DNA of 10,600 bases from an uncultured bacterium. GTDB taxonomy: Bacteria; Patescibacteriota; Dojkabacteria; SC72. Position 1 is the stretch's first letter. Every line of letters starts with the position of its first letter. The stretch spans positions 1 to 10,600 of the forward strand of contig CALDJM010000020.1 in NCBI GenBank assembly GCA_937899155.1. The letters are read 5' to 3'. Both the position numbers and the translations under genes were made by a program. The notes below the pieces were generated by a model. The model did not search any database. It was not told the origin of the DNA and saw only the letters and a program-made list of their open reading frames with translations. Shown piece after piece: positions 1 through 6,381 of this stretch.

Positions 1-163
1 CATGGCATTCATTAAAAAATACAACCTAATCTCTGAAGAGAAGAGGGGAGGAGCTAGAAAAGTTTTGAATGCAGCAGCTCTAACATACTTCGCTGGACTT
101 TTTGCTTCAATTTTGAATCTTATGTACTACGCAAGCATGTTAAACAGCCGAAGAAGGGATTAG
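1..163 (+). CDS. C-terminal end of a YugP-like membrane zinc metallopeptidase (partial)
   Basis: The reading frame is open from the left edge (codons begin at base 2) and ends with TAG at 161-163, giving 53 visible residues. The stretch GARKVLNAAALTYFAG followed by a hydrophobic segment and a basic tail (SRRRD) matches the typical C-terminus of the YugP family (Zn_peptidase_2), where a conserved alanine-rich helix and the last membrane segment follow the cytoplasmic part. The HExxH zinc site would lie upstream, outside the window, so catalysis cannot be checked. The ATG at base 2 is probably an internal methionine. The gene converges on the minus-strand glycosylase gene with only 4 bases between the two stop codons and no room for a terminator. 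Family assignment rests on this short tail alone. Confidence 0.72.
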   Translation, partial: MAFIKKYNLISEEKRGGARKVLNAAALTYFAGLFASILNLMYYASMLNSRRRD

Positions 164-167
164 TTTT

Positions 168-872
168 CTACTTTCCCATACTGAGATACTTTTTTCTTTC
201 TGGCTCTTCAAGCCTCTCGATGGCATACCTTAACATTGTTCTTGGCATTTCAGTTGCATAACTATCTAAAAACTTTCTCAATTCATTAATATCTTTCTTT
301 CCCATATTCCTTAACATCCACCCAACAGCTTTATGAATCAAATCATGCTCGTGTGTTAAGAGCTTCTTTGCAAAACTTAATATCTCCTTAAAATCCCCAT
401 TCCTTATGAAAGCATAGGTTGAAATAACAGCAACTCTCTGTTTCCATAAATTATCACTCTCCACAAGTTCATATATATCTTTCCTATCCTTATCAATCAA
501 ATACTGCCCAACTATCTCATGTGCTGTTAGGTCAACAATATCCCAGTTATTAACAAACTCTAAATTCTTTAGGTAATATTCATATATTTCTTTTCTTTCT
601 GCTTCTGTAGCTTTCTTAAATTTATATGTCAATATCAAAAAAGCAAACAACCTATATTCATGAACCTTGTTTTCTGTAAAGAAATTCAATTCTTCAAAAG
701 ATATATCTCTGTAATACTTCTTGCAAATACTCCTCAAACTAGGAATCTTAATACCAACAAAAACATCTCCATAACCATACTCTCCTTTACCTGTCTTAAA
801 AAATTTCTGCAAGGTAGAAGCATACTCTTTAGATGATACTTTCTCTAAATCTCTCAAAATTTCCTTTTTCAT
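168..872 (-). CDS. AlkD-like DNA alkylation repair glycosylase
   Basis: A 234-residue protein of the ALK/HEAT-repeat DNA glycosylase family, which removes N3- and N7-alkylated purines without base flipping. Length fits AlkD (about 235). The family's active-site pattern is present: a tryptophan and aspartates in NNWDIVD (W110, D114), an arginine in LWKQRVAVI (R146), and the conserved HKAVGWMLRNMGK helix at 180-192. The protein is all-helical and lysine-rich, consistent with HEAT-like DNA-embracing repeats. The start codon (870-872) has no Shine-Dalgarno sequence; a TAAAAT box ends 6 bases upstream, suggesting a leaderless mRNA. Divergent from the glmS ribozyme-glmS unit, convergent with the YugP-like gene. 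The family is clear; substrate range is not visible. Confidence 0.9.
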   Translation of the reverse strand: MKKEILRDLEKVSSKEYASTLQKFFKTGKGEYGYGDVFVGIKIPSLRSICKKYYRDISFEELNFFTENKVHEYRLFAFLILTYKFKKATEAERKEIYEYYLKNLEFVNNWDIVDLTAHEIVGQYLIDKDRKDIYELVESDNLWKQRVAVISTYAFIRNGDFKEILSFAKKLLTHEHDLIHKAVGWMLRNMGKKDINELRKFLDSYATEMPRTMLRYAIERLEEPERKKYLSMGK

Positions 873-878
873 TAAAAC

Positions 879-884
879 ATTTTA
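879..884 (-). promoter_or_regulatory. -10 box of the AlkD-like gene
   Basis: TAAAAT on the minus strand ends 6 bases before the ATG at 872. Expected transcription start is at or next to the start codon. No good -35 box is visible about 17 bases upstream, so this is a moderate call. Confidence 0.45.
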
Positions 885-891
885 CTCTTTC

Positions 892-919
892 TTGACCTTA
901 ATTCATAAACCTGTAATAT
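892..919 (+). promoter_or_regulatory. Probable promoter of the glmS ribozyme-glmS transcript
   Basis: TTGACC (892-897) is followed after 16 bases by TAATAT (914-919). Predicted transcription start near 926 leaves a leader of roughly 18 bases before the ribozyme cleavage site at 944/945. It lies in the 220-base gap between the divergent AlkD-like gene and glmS. Confidence 0.5.
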
Positions 920-943
920 ATGTAAAGGGATATTTAACATAAA

Positions 944-1065
944 AGCGTATGGGTAGCCGTAAGGAAGCTACTACGAGGTGGAGGATAATCGAGTAATCAG
1001 CGGACTCCTTCAGGCCATACTGTTGGCCTAAAAGTTACTACAATTCCAAAAAGTAACTAACAGTT
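944..1065 (+). ncRNA. glmS ribozyme (glucosamine-6-phosphate activated self-cleaving riboswitch)
   Basis: In the glmS leader. Known ribozymes of this class cleave their own mRNA using glucosamine-6-phosphate as cofactor, lowering GlmS synthesis when product is abundant. Landmarks appear in canonical order: AGCG at 944-947 (expected cleavage between 944 and 945); a P1 hairpin, GTAGC 953-957 with GCTAC 967-971; the core ACGAGG (973-978), ATCGAG (988-993) and AGCGGACTCC (999-1008), close to the family's ACGAGG...ATCGAG...GGCGG...CTCCC core; GGAG 980-983 pairing with CTCC 1005-1008 (P2); P3, AGGCC 1012-1016 with GGCCT 1025-1029; P4, AGTTACT 1033-1039 with AGTAACT 1052-1058. The ATG of glmS follows 30 bases later. 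The family GGCGG appears as AGCGG and AGCGCC as AGCGTA, a possible compensating change. Confidence 0.93.
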
Positions 1066-1094
1066 CCCATCAATTAAAATCATTATGTAAAGAT

Positions 1095-2876
1095 ATGTGT
1101 GGCATATTTGGATATTCTGGAACTAAAGAGTGTAACGACTTAATATTTCAAGGTTTAAAAAGATTAGAGTACAGAGGGTATGACTCTTGGGGTATGGCAG
1201 TATTGCAAGGGAAGAAAATACATCAATACAAAGATGTTGGAGAGATACAGGGAAGTGCTAAGCTAGAAAAGCTTCCCAAAGGTAATATTGGTATTGGACA
1301 TACTAGATGGGCAACTCATGGTGGTGTTACAAAAACAAATACACATCCACATATTTCTACATCTGGAGATTTCACATTAGCACAGAATGGTATTGTTGAA
1401 AATTTTGATGAATTAAAACAGAAGTTAATTAAAGAAGGTGTTAAGTTCATATCCCAAACCGACACTGAAGTTATTGTTCGATTGATAGAGAGAGAGTTAA
1501 AGAAACGATCTCTTAAAGATGCAATCATTCATGTTTTCAAAAAGCTAAAAGGGAGAAATACTGTTGTAGTGTTGAGTAACAATGATGGAAAGATATATGC
1601 TGTACGAAATGGCTCTCCTTTAGTAATTGGAGTTGCGAAAGATGGTACATATCTTGCTTCTGATACACTTTCTTTTTCTCTAGCAACAAACAAAGCCATA
1701 CTGTTAGAAAATTACGATATGGTTGAGATAGATGGGAAGAGTATTGAAATTTTCAATATTTTAGAAAACAGAAAGAAGAATGTTAATACTAAAGAATTGA
1801 AGCATCAATTTACACAGATAGAGAAGGGGAAGTTTGAACACTTTATGCTTAAAGAAATTGTTGATCAGAAAGAGACTCTTCTTTTTGCAACAGAATATAC
1901 AGAAAAAGATTTAGAGCCATTGATTAAAGAGATTAAGAAAGGAAAAAGAGTGTATTTAATAGGGGCTGGTACAGCTGGGTTTTCTGCAGGACAGGTTGCA
2001 TATTTTCTTAGAAATATTGCTCATATTGATGCTCAAGAGATTAGGAGTTATGAATTTAAGGCATATCTTCCAATTGTTAAAAAGGGGGATATTGTCATTG
2101 CATTTTCTCAAAGTGGTGAGACAGCTGATACCATTGAGGCTATTGAGCATATGAAGGAGAAGGGGTGCAAGGTTGCAAGTTTGGTGAATATGTATGGTAC
2201 AGCTATGAGTAGGTTGTCTGATTATGAATACTATACTAATTCAGGTCCTGAGATATGTGTAGCTTCTACAAAGGTTTTTACAGCACAGTGTGCATGGGGT
2301 TATCTTCTCTCAATGAGTATTGCAGGAAAGTATCGCAAAGCGAGAATGAATATTAAGGAGCTTTCAAAAGATATTGCTAAGCTTTTTACAAAGAAGAGTT
2401 TTGATGAGATAAAAAGGGTTGCTGAGTATATGGCTAAAAGAGAGAGTGCTTTCATATTGGGTAAAGGTGAGAATGCATATATTGCTTTTGAGGGAGCTTT
2501 GAAGATTAAAGAGATTTCATACAAGCATGTTGAGGGTTTTGCAGCAGGAGAGTTAAAACATGGTGTGATTGCACTGATAGAGAAGGGTAGTGTTGTATTT
2601 GGAATTATTCCTTCTAGTGAGAGTGAGGATAGTTCTGATTTGATTAGTGCAATGGAACAGGTTAAAACGAGAGGTGCTTTTACAGTTGGTATCGGGAGTA
2701 AGGAGTTTAGTAAGATGGATTTGTTTGATAGATATATTGTGACAGAGCAGGTTGATAATGTTTCTAGTATTAGTAATGCTATTCCATTTCAATTGATTTC
2801 ATATTTTCTTTCGGTTAGGTTAGGGAATAATGTTGATAAGCCTAGGAATTTAGCAAAGTCTGTTACAGTTAAGTAA
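1095..2876 (+). CDS. glmS: Glutamine-fructose-6-phosphate aminotransferase (isomerizing)
   Basis: Makes glucosamine-6-phosphate from fructose-6-phosphate and glutamine, the first committed step to UDP-GlcNAc and peptidoglycan. The 593-residue length is normal. The N-terminal glutaminase domain starts MCGIFGY, with Cys2 as nucleophile after Met removal, and carries YRGYDSWG (26-33), GHTRWATHG (68-76), QNGIVEN (97-103) and TDTEV (122-126). Two SIS sugar-isomerase domains follow: SQSGETADT at 338-346, PEICVASTKVFTAQ around 385-398, GALKIKEISYKHVEG 467-481, and ELKHG with the ring-opening histidine near 489. The C-terminus DKPRNLAKSVTVK is the family tail with its terminal lysine. YDSWG replaces the more usual YDSAG, and LKHGVI the usual LKHGPL. 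No clear Shine-Dalgarno precedes the ATG. Expression is probably controlled by the upstream ribozyme. Confidence 0.98.
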   Translation: MCGIFGYSGTKECNDLIFQGLKRLEYRGYDSWGMAVLQGKKIHQYKDVGEIQGSAKLEKLPKGNIGIGHTRWATHGGVTKTNTHPHISTSGDFTLAQNGIVENFDELKQKLIKEGVKFISQTDTEVIVRLIERELKKRSLKDAIIHVFKKLKGRNTVVVLSNNDGKIYAVRNGSPLVIGVAKDGTYLASDTLSFSLATNKAILLENYDMVEIDGKSIEIFNILENRKKNVNTKELKHQFTQIEKGKFEHFMLKEIVDQKETLLFATEYTEKDLEPLIKEIKKGKRVYLIGAGTAGFSAGQVAYFLRNIAHIDAQEIRSYEFKAYLPIVKKGDIVIAFSQSGETADTIEAIEHMKEKGCKVASLVNMYGTAMSRLSDYEYYTNSGPEICVASTKVFTAQCAWGYLLSMSIAGKYRKARMNIKELSKDIAKLFTKKSFDEIKRVAEYMAKRESAFILGKGENAYIAFEGALKIKEISYKHVEGFAAGELKHGVIALIEKGSVVFGIIPSSESEDSSDLISAMEQVKTRGAFTVGIGSKEFSKMDLFDRYIVTEQVDNVSSISNAIPFQLISYFLSVRLGNNVDKPRNLAKSVTVK

Positions 2877-2882
2877 GGATTT

Positions 2883-2944
2883 AAAGAGGGTAAGTGTCTT
2901 TTACATAGTGTTTTACATATGTTTATTAAGACACTTACCTCTTT
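2883..2944. terminator. Long hairpin between convergent glmS and minus-strand pair
   Basis: AAAGAGGGTAAGTGTCTT (2883-2900) pairs with AAGACACTTACCTCTTT (2928-2944), 17 pairs with a single bulged G and a 27-base loop. It sits 7 bases after the glmS stop and 27 bases beyond the stop of the convergent gene. No T-run follows on either strand, so it may act as a bidirectional terminator or as a 3'-end stabiliser. Confidence 0.6.
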
Positions 2945-2970
2945 GGGTTGTTAGGTTGTTATTATTAGGA

Positions 2971-3330
2971 TTACTTCCAGCCGCTTGCTACATAAAGAAT
3001 GTAATCTTCATCTACATCAGAATCTGTTTCGTAATCAATATCGTTTTTTGAGTCATTTACTCTATATATTTCAGGTAGTAACAAATCCTTCCTTAAGGGG
3101 TTTTGTCTATAAATATCTTCATGTACTATGAATAGGACATTCCTTTTTGGAGGTGGTAACTGACCAGTTAGGTTTATTTCGTGACATTCCTCTATATCTG
3201 CAACAGGGAAAAACTGAGTCCTTTGACCTTTTCTCTCAAGAGATAAATCTCTCTTCAAAAGATTGATGTAAATTTTCCCATCATGTTTTATGGCCAGCAA
3301 AGGACCTAAATAGTTCGGTAAATATCTCAT
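2971..3330 (-). CDS. Small unknown protein, downstream member of a paralogous pair
   Basis: I do not recognise a family. The chosen start is the ATG at 3328-3330, because AAAGGAG (3336-3342) lies 5 bases upstream; a longer reading to 3411 would overlap the upstream gene and ignore this strong site. The product is 119 residues, soluble, with a mixed beta-like N-terminal half and an acidic C-terminal stretch (DYETDSDVDEDY) before a final YVASGWK. It resembles the upstream gene product: LGPLLAIKHDGKIYINL aligns with LEYIGFISHDNNIFFNL, and LPPPKRNVLFIVHEDIY with LPPEKENFIYIVEQEVF. The genes are 2 bases apart, so they are translationally coupled and probably arose by tandem duplication. Function unknown. 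Confidence 0.72.
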   Translation of the reverse strand: MRYLPNYLGPLLAIKHDGKIYINLLKRDLSLERKGQRTQFFPVADIEECHEINLTGQLPPPKRNVLFIVHEDIYRQNPLRKDLLLPEIYRVNDSKNDIDYETDSDVDEDYILYVASGWK

Positions 3331-3332
3331 CT

Positions 3333-3668
3333 TTACTCCTTTATTGGTGAAAGAATCAATCCTTGATGGCATATGCTGTATCCACCAAAGTCCAATTTGA
3401 CAGATGTACAAAGATCTTCCCTGTGAGAAACTTCGAAAACCTCTTGTTCAACAATATATATGAAGTTTTCTTTCTCAGGAGGGAGTTCTTTGACATCTCC
3501 ATCACAATATCTTGATGGTTCTAGAACAAAACTTCCAAACTCACTACTTACATACAGTGGTTTAGATGTAAGGTTAAAGAATATATTGTTATCATGACTG
3601 ATAAAACCAATGTATTCTAAACCTAATAAAAAAAACTTTAGAATTGGTATTTCCTTTTTGATAATCAC
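3333..3668 (-). CDS. Small unknown protein, upstream member of a paralogous pair
   Basis: An unrecognised protein of up to 111 residues, similar in order of motifs to its downstream neighbour (HDNNIFFNL, LPPEKEN, REDL), so both are probably real and diverged copies. The start is unclear. The first in-frame canonical codon is GTG at 3666-3668, but it lies inside a Shine-Dalgarno-like AAAGAGGTGAT (3664-3672 region), which would better serve a start a few codons later, where only ATT and ATC are in frame. A run of eight T residues in the coding strand near residue 12 is a possible slippage or sequencing-error site. The stop (3333-3335) overlaps the leader of the next gene. No signal peptide or membrane segment is evident. 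Confidence 0.62.
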   Translation of the reverse strand: MIIKKEIPILKFFLLGLEYIGFISHDNNIFFNLTSKPLYVSSEFGSFVLEPSRYCDGDVKELPPEKENFIYIVEQEVFEVSHREDLCTSVKLDFGGYSICHQGLILSPIKE

Positions 3669-3709
3669 CTCTTTCTCTCTATATTCTTAACGAGCTAACA
3701 ACCTATAGT

Positions 3710-3718
3710 ATTATACCA
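3710..3718 (-). promoter_or_regulatory. Extended -10 promoter of the paralogous pair
   Basis: The minus strand reads TGGTATAAT here, a perfect extended -10 (TGnTATAAT). It lies about 40 bases upstream of the first gene of the pair, leaving a leader that contains the AAAGAGGTGAT ribosome-binding sequence. A conventional transcript with a leader, unlike most genes nearby. Confidence 0.5.
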
Positions 3719-3750
3719 TTCTTAATAATAAATATCTATGTATATTACTG

Positions 3751-3781
3751 TTAACAAAAATAATCGAATATGTAGTATAAT
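3751..3781 (+). promoter_or_regulatory. Promoter of tRNA-His
   Basis: TTAACA (3751-3756) and TATAAT (3776-3781) are separated by 19 bases, rather long; the perfect -10 is the stronger evidence. Predicted start is about 7 bases before the mature tRNA 5' end. Confidence 0.5.
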
Positions 3782-3794
3782 TAAATATGGTTGT

Positions 3795-3872
3795 GGTGGG
3801 TATAGCTCAACTGGTTAGAGCGCTGGTTTGTGGCACCAGAGGTTGTGGGTTCAACTCCCATTACTCACCCCA
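3795..3872 (+). tRNA. tRNA-His (anticodon GTG)
   Basis: A full cloverleaf: acceptor GTGGGTA (3796-3802) with TACTCAC (3862-3868), containing one G-T wobble; D arm GCTC/GAGC; anticodon arm CTGGT-TTGTGGC-ACCAG with anticodon GTG, reading CAC and CAT; T arm GTGGG-TTCAACT-CCCAT. The histidine identity element is encoded: an extra G(-1) at 3795 opposite C73 at 3869, as known for bacterial tRNA-His. The CCA tail is encoded at 3870-3872. It stands alone; no other tRNA is visible nearby. Confidence 0.97.
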
Positions 3873-3955
3873 GATGGTAATCCCCCCACTTTTGCATACC
3901 CTTTGAAGGGCTGATTTCGTTGATAGGATACGACTTTCTTGTCACCTAAAGTAAG

Positions 3956-3968
3956 GTTGTAAAACAAC
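3956..3968. other. Small hairpin in the gap after tRNA-His
   Basis: GTTGT-AAA-ACAAC forms a perfect 5-bp hairpin followed by ATTTTG on the plus strand. It could end the tRNA transcript, but it is 83 bases downstream and weak. Nothing else supportable is seen in 3873-3997. Confidence 0.25.
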
Positions 3969-3997
3969 ATTTTGACTACTCTGTCTAATACATGTCA

Positions 3998-4339
3998 TTA
4001 ATCATTTTCACTATAAATCCCAAAAACCTTCTTTATTCTCTCATCAAATTCCTCTTGACTATATTGCCATCGCTCACCTCTACCATTATAGAAATCCCAA
4101 TCAGAAACACTATCTAAAAACTCTCTCATCTCAAGAGAAAATTCTCTTTTAATAGACTTCTCATACAAATAAAGTTGATAATATATATAATCAGCTAAAA
4201 GAGATATCTCTGTAATATTCCAATCTCCCATGAGCAAACCAAACTTATAAACAATCTCCTTCTCAGAATCCTTATCTAAATCAATATTGGAAAGTTTTAA
4301 TAACTCCTTCCTATCTTTAATCGGTTTACGTGTACTCAT
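3998..4339 (-). CDS. Small acidic protein of unknown function
   Basis: I do not recognise it. The start is taken at the ATG at 4337-4339 (MSTRKPIKDRK, 113 residues). An in-frame extension upstream to 4504 would add a cysteine-rich hydrophobic segment that overlaps the divergent HAD gene and both promoters, so it is rejected. The protein is charged and mostly helical by appearance, with an aromatic-rich middle (LADYIYYQLYLYEKS) and a C-terminal part containing SDWDFYNGRGERWQYSQEEFDERIKKVFGI. No signal peptide or cysteine motif. A promoter with a 17-base spacer lies just upstream and would leave almost no leader. It is divergent from the HAD-like gene across a 125-base gap. Confidence 0.6.
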   Translation of the reverse strand: MSTRKPIKDRKELLKLSNIDLDKDSEKEIVYKFGLLMGDWNITEISLLADYIYYQLYLYEKSIKREFSLEMREFLDSVSDWDFYNGRGERWQYSQEEFDERIKKVFGIYSEND

Positions 4340-4350
4340 ATATAGATAGA

Positions 4351-4379
4351 AGTATATTAAGAGACAAAGAGAATGTCTA
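4351..4379 (-). promoter_or_regulatory. Promoter of the small acidic gene
   Basis: Minus strand TAGACA (4379-4374), 17-base spacer, TATACT (4356-4351): each box has 5 of 6 consensus bases. The -10 ends 11 bases before the ATG at 4339, so the leader would be about 3-5 bases, with no room for a ribosome-binding site. Confidence 0.6.
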
Positions 4380-4430
4380 GATAAAAATTGTATACTTAAG
4401 CAAAATACACCATAAGCTGAACAATTCATG

Positions 4431-4457
4431 TATAATACCAACATTCGCCAATATATT
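4431..4457 (+). promoter_or_regulatory. Candidate -10 boxes of the HAD-like gene
   Basis: Two options: TATAAT at 4431-4436, giving a leader of about 20 bases without a Shine-Dalgarno, or TATATT at 4452-4457, which ends 7 bases before the ATG at 4465 and would give a leaderless mRNA as seen at neighbouring genes. No convincing -35 box for either. Confidence 0.4.
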
Positions 4458-4464
4458 AAAAAAA

Positions 4465-5097
4465 ATGAAAAACATAGAACTAGACTACAACATAGAAAAA
4501 CCATTCGTACCTACATATACAGAAAATATGTATCCAACCTTTCAAGAAGCTGCCAAAGAAATCTACTTAGACAACAATACCCCAAGAATCGTACTACTTG
4601 ATATAGATGGTGTACTCCTAGACCATCTAGACAAACTCCCAGCATATGCACTTTTAAACAAATCTAAAATAGAGGAGGAAAAACAAGGCTATGTATCTGC
4701 CCTCTACTACAAATACGGTGATAATCTAATGGTTGTAACAAACAGAGACCCCAATATTAATATGTTCCTCAGTTCTAAATATGTTGTTGAACAAGCAAAA
4801 CAAAGTACAGAAGATATATATAAACACATAGGAGATGGCAAAGAAATGAAAATATTTGATGGACTCTTCAAACAATTTCCGTTTTTTTCTAAAAAGAAGA
4901 AAGAACACCTTGTCGAATATATTTCAACTCTAATACCCGAAGGAGAAAGTCCTGTACTAACTATGATAGAAGATTGGTGTATAGCTTCATTAAATAGAAG
5001 AACTTTCCCTATGTACATAGCAAATACACTAAGCAAGAAATACAACATAAGGTGCAATGTAGAAAATTATGTAATAAAGAACGAACCTGGTTGGTGA
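4465..5097 (+). CDS. HAD-superfamily hydrolase-like protein
   Basis: A 210-residue protein with the haloacid dehalogenase fold motifs in order: motif I RIVLLDIDGVLLD (nucleophile D46, acid D48), motif II VVTNRDPN (T92), a lysine cluster FSKKKKEH near 141-148 for motif III, and motif IV TMIEDW (E169, D170). This points to a magnesium-dependent phosphatase or phosphotransferase; the substrate cannot be read from sequence. The 40 residues before motif I are not typical of minimal HAD enzymes. The C-terminal codons and the TGA stop lie inside the left arm of a large inverted repeat (5085-5101), so the last residues, PGW, may derive from that element. The ATG follows TATATT plus seven A residues, with no Shine-Dalgarno. 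The gene is divergent from the small acidic gene. Confidence 0.75.
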   Translation: MKNIELDYNIEKPFVPTYTENMYPTFQEAAKEIYLDNNTPRIVLLDIDGVLLDHLDKLPAYALLNKSKIEEEKQGYVSALYYKYGDNLMVVTNRDPNINMFLSSKYVVEQAKQSTEDIYKHIGDGKEMKIFDGLFKQFPFFSKKKKEHLVEYISTLIPEGESPVLTMIEDWCIASLNRRTFPMYIANTLSKKYNIRCNVENYVIKNEPGW

Positions 5098-5299
5098 GTT
5101 TATCCTTTCGCAGTACATACTTAACAAGCAAAATGACAGTTTGTTAATCATTCTATGGGCAAAGAAAAATTTAGTAAGTAAATATACTTAGATTTTCCTA
5201 CTATGTTTCTCACTTTCTCTCTTACCTATAGAATGATTAACTTCCTTACAAAAACATACCTTAAGCATTACAGTATAAAAGAAAACTCACCAACCAGGT
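5085..5299. repeat. Imperfect 215-bp inverted repeat
   Basis: ACCTGGTTGGTGAGTTT (5085-5101) is matched exactly in inverse by AAACTCACCAACCAGGT (5283-5299), 17 of 17. A second inner pair, GTTAATCATTCTAT (5143-5156) and ATAGAATGATTAAC (5228-5241), 14 of 14, lies at the identical offset of 58 bases from each outer end. The 41 bases between the two blocks have diverged on each side. It looks like the remains of a longer palindrome or a small terminal-repeat element without a coding gene. No target duplication is visible at the ends. It covers the HAD gene stop and reaches to 25 bases before the mnmA ATG; the 226-base gap holds nothing else I can support. Confidence 0.7.
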
Positions 5300-5306
5300 C
5301 TGTGGA

Positions 5307-5315
5307 TGATATAAT
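5307..5315 (+). promoter_or_regulatory. Extended -10 promoter of mnmA
   Basis: TGATATAAT is a perfect extended -10, ending 8 bases before the mnmA ATG at 5324. The transcription start should fall on or one to two bases before the start codon. The -35 region would lie within the right arm of the inverted repeat and is poor. Confidence 0.6.
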
Positions 5316-5323
5316 CAAGATAT

Positions 5324-6370
5324 ATGACAAAGAGTACAATCATAGGATTAAGTGGAGGAGTGGATAGCTCAACTGCAGCCTATCTCCTTAAAAAAGAAGG
5401 CTACAGTGTAGTAGGGTTAAACATTGATTTCTGGGTCAACATGAAAGACACCTCCTCAAAAAAAGATGCCAGAGAGGTTGCAAAAAAGCTCAATATTCCA
5501 CTACACACAATCAATGTTAAAGAACAATTTCAAAAGAATGTCATTGAATACTTCGTAAAAGAATATAAAGAGGGCAAAACACCAAATCCGTGTGTAATAT
5601 GCAACAGATGTGTGAAATTTCAGACATTAATAGACTCTTGTAAAACATCAAACACCCAATATATTGCAACTGGACACTATGCAAATATTGAGAAGAAAAA
5701 TAATAGATATCTGCTCAAGAAGGGAAAAGATAAGACTAAAGATCAAAGCTACATGCTATACAACCTAACCCAAGAGCAACTTTCCAAACTTCTCCTACCA
5801 TTAGGTAAATATACCAAAGAAGAGGTTAGGGATATTGCGAAAAAAGCAGGATTACTCACAGCTCATAAGAAGGATAGTCAAGAAATATGCTTTATCAACG
5901 ATAATGACCATCACAGATTCATAACCGAATATAGTAAAGAGAAACCCATACAAGGATATTTTGTAGATAGAGAAGGAAATATCCTAGGCAAACATAAAGG
6001 TATTACCAAATATACCATTGGACAAAGAAAAGGCATAGGAATTTCAGCAAATAAACCTATCTTTGTAATCGAAATTAATCCTACAACAAACGAAATAACC
6101 CTAGGTGATGAGAAAGAACTTTTTAAAAAAGAAATCTATATTAAAGACTTAAATTGGATAGCTTTTGAGAAATTAGAACAAGAAATTATTGTTAATGCAA
6201 AGATTAGATATGCTGCTAGGGAAGAAAGGGCAAAATTAATACCCCTCGCTGAGGGGAAAATAAAAGCTGTATTTGAAAAAGCTCAAAGGGCTCCTACACC
6301 TGGACAAGCAATTGTCTTTTACTCAAAAGAGTATGTTTTAGGTGGAGGTATCATTGAGAGGGTAAAATGA
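5324..6370 (+). CDS. mnmA: tRNA-specific 2-thiouridylase MnmA
   Basis: Installs the 2-thio group on U34 of tRNAs for Lys, Glu and Gln, using ATP and a relayed persulfide sulfur. The 348 residues match the family length. Seen in order: the PP-loop ATP site SGGVDSS (10-16); TPNPCVICN with the first catalytic cysteine C90; ATGHYA (115-120) and KDQSYMLYNL (139-148); SQEICFI with the second catalytic cysteine C189; GKHKGITKYTIGQRKG (222-237); and a C-terminal beta-barrel ending in QRAPTPGQAIVFY and LGGGIIERV. Both cysteines needed for the relay are present, so it should be active. No Shine-Dalgarno; an extended -10 abuts the start. The TGA stop overlaps the promoter of the next gene, 11 bases downstream. 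Confidence 0.97.
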   Translation: MTKSTIIGLSGGVDSSTAAYLLKKEGYSVVGLNIDFWVNMKDTSSKKDAREVAKKLNIPLHTINVKEQFQKNVIEYFVKEYKEGKTPNPCVICNRCVKFQTLIDSCKTSNTQYIATGHYANIEKKNNRYLLKKGKDKTKDQSYMLYNLTQEQLSKLLLPLGKYTKEEVRDIAKKAGLLTAHKKDSQEICFINDNDHHRFITEYSKEKPIQGYFVDREGNILGKHKGITKYTIGQRKGIGISANKPIFVIEINPTTNEITLGDEKELFKKEIYIKDLNWIAFEKLEQEIIVNAKIRYAAREERAKLIPLAEGKIKAVFEKAQRAPTPGQAIVFYSKEYVLGGGIIERVK

Positions 6371-6376
6371 TATAAT
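6368..6376 (+). promoter_or_regulatory. Extended -10 promoter of the NagZ-like gene, overlapping the mnmA stop
   Basis: TGATATAAT again; its TGA is the mnmA stop codon. It ends 5 bases before the ATG at 6382. It would allow independent, leaderless transcription of the glycosidase gene, in addition to any readthrough from mnmA. Confidence 0.55.
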
Positions 6377-6381
6377 TTCAG

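Noticed and set aside
1316..2792. Minus-strand frames inside glmS
   Set aside because: Shadows of a conserved gene; no homology-like motifs and composition set by the opposite strand.
3331..3411. Longer N-terminus of the downstream paralogue
   Set aside because: It overlaps the upstream paralogue in another frame, while AAAGGAG sits 5 bases before the internal ATG at 3330 and the paralogue alignment begins there.
4340..4504. Upstream in-frame extension of the minus-strand small acidic gene
   Set aside because: It would encode a cysteine-rich hydrophobic stretch overlapping the divergent HAD gene and both promoter regions; the ATG at 4337-4339 with a well-spaced promoter just upstream is the better start.
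4707..5057. Minus-strand hydrophobic frames opposite the HAD-like gene
   Set aside because: The HAD motifs on the plus strand explain the sequence; no promoter or ribosome-binding site for the antisense frames.
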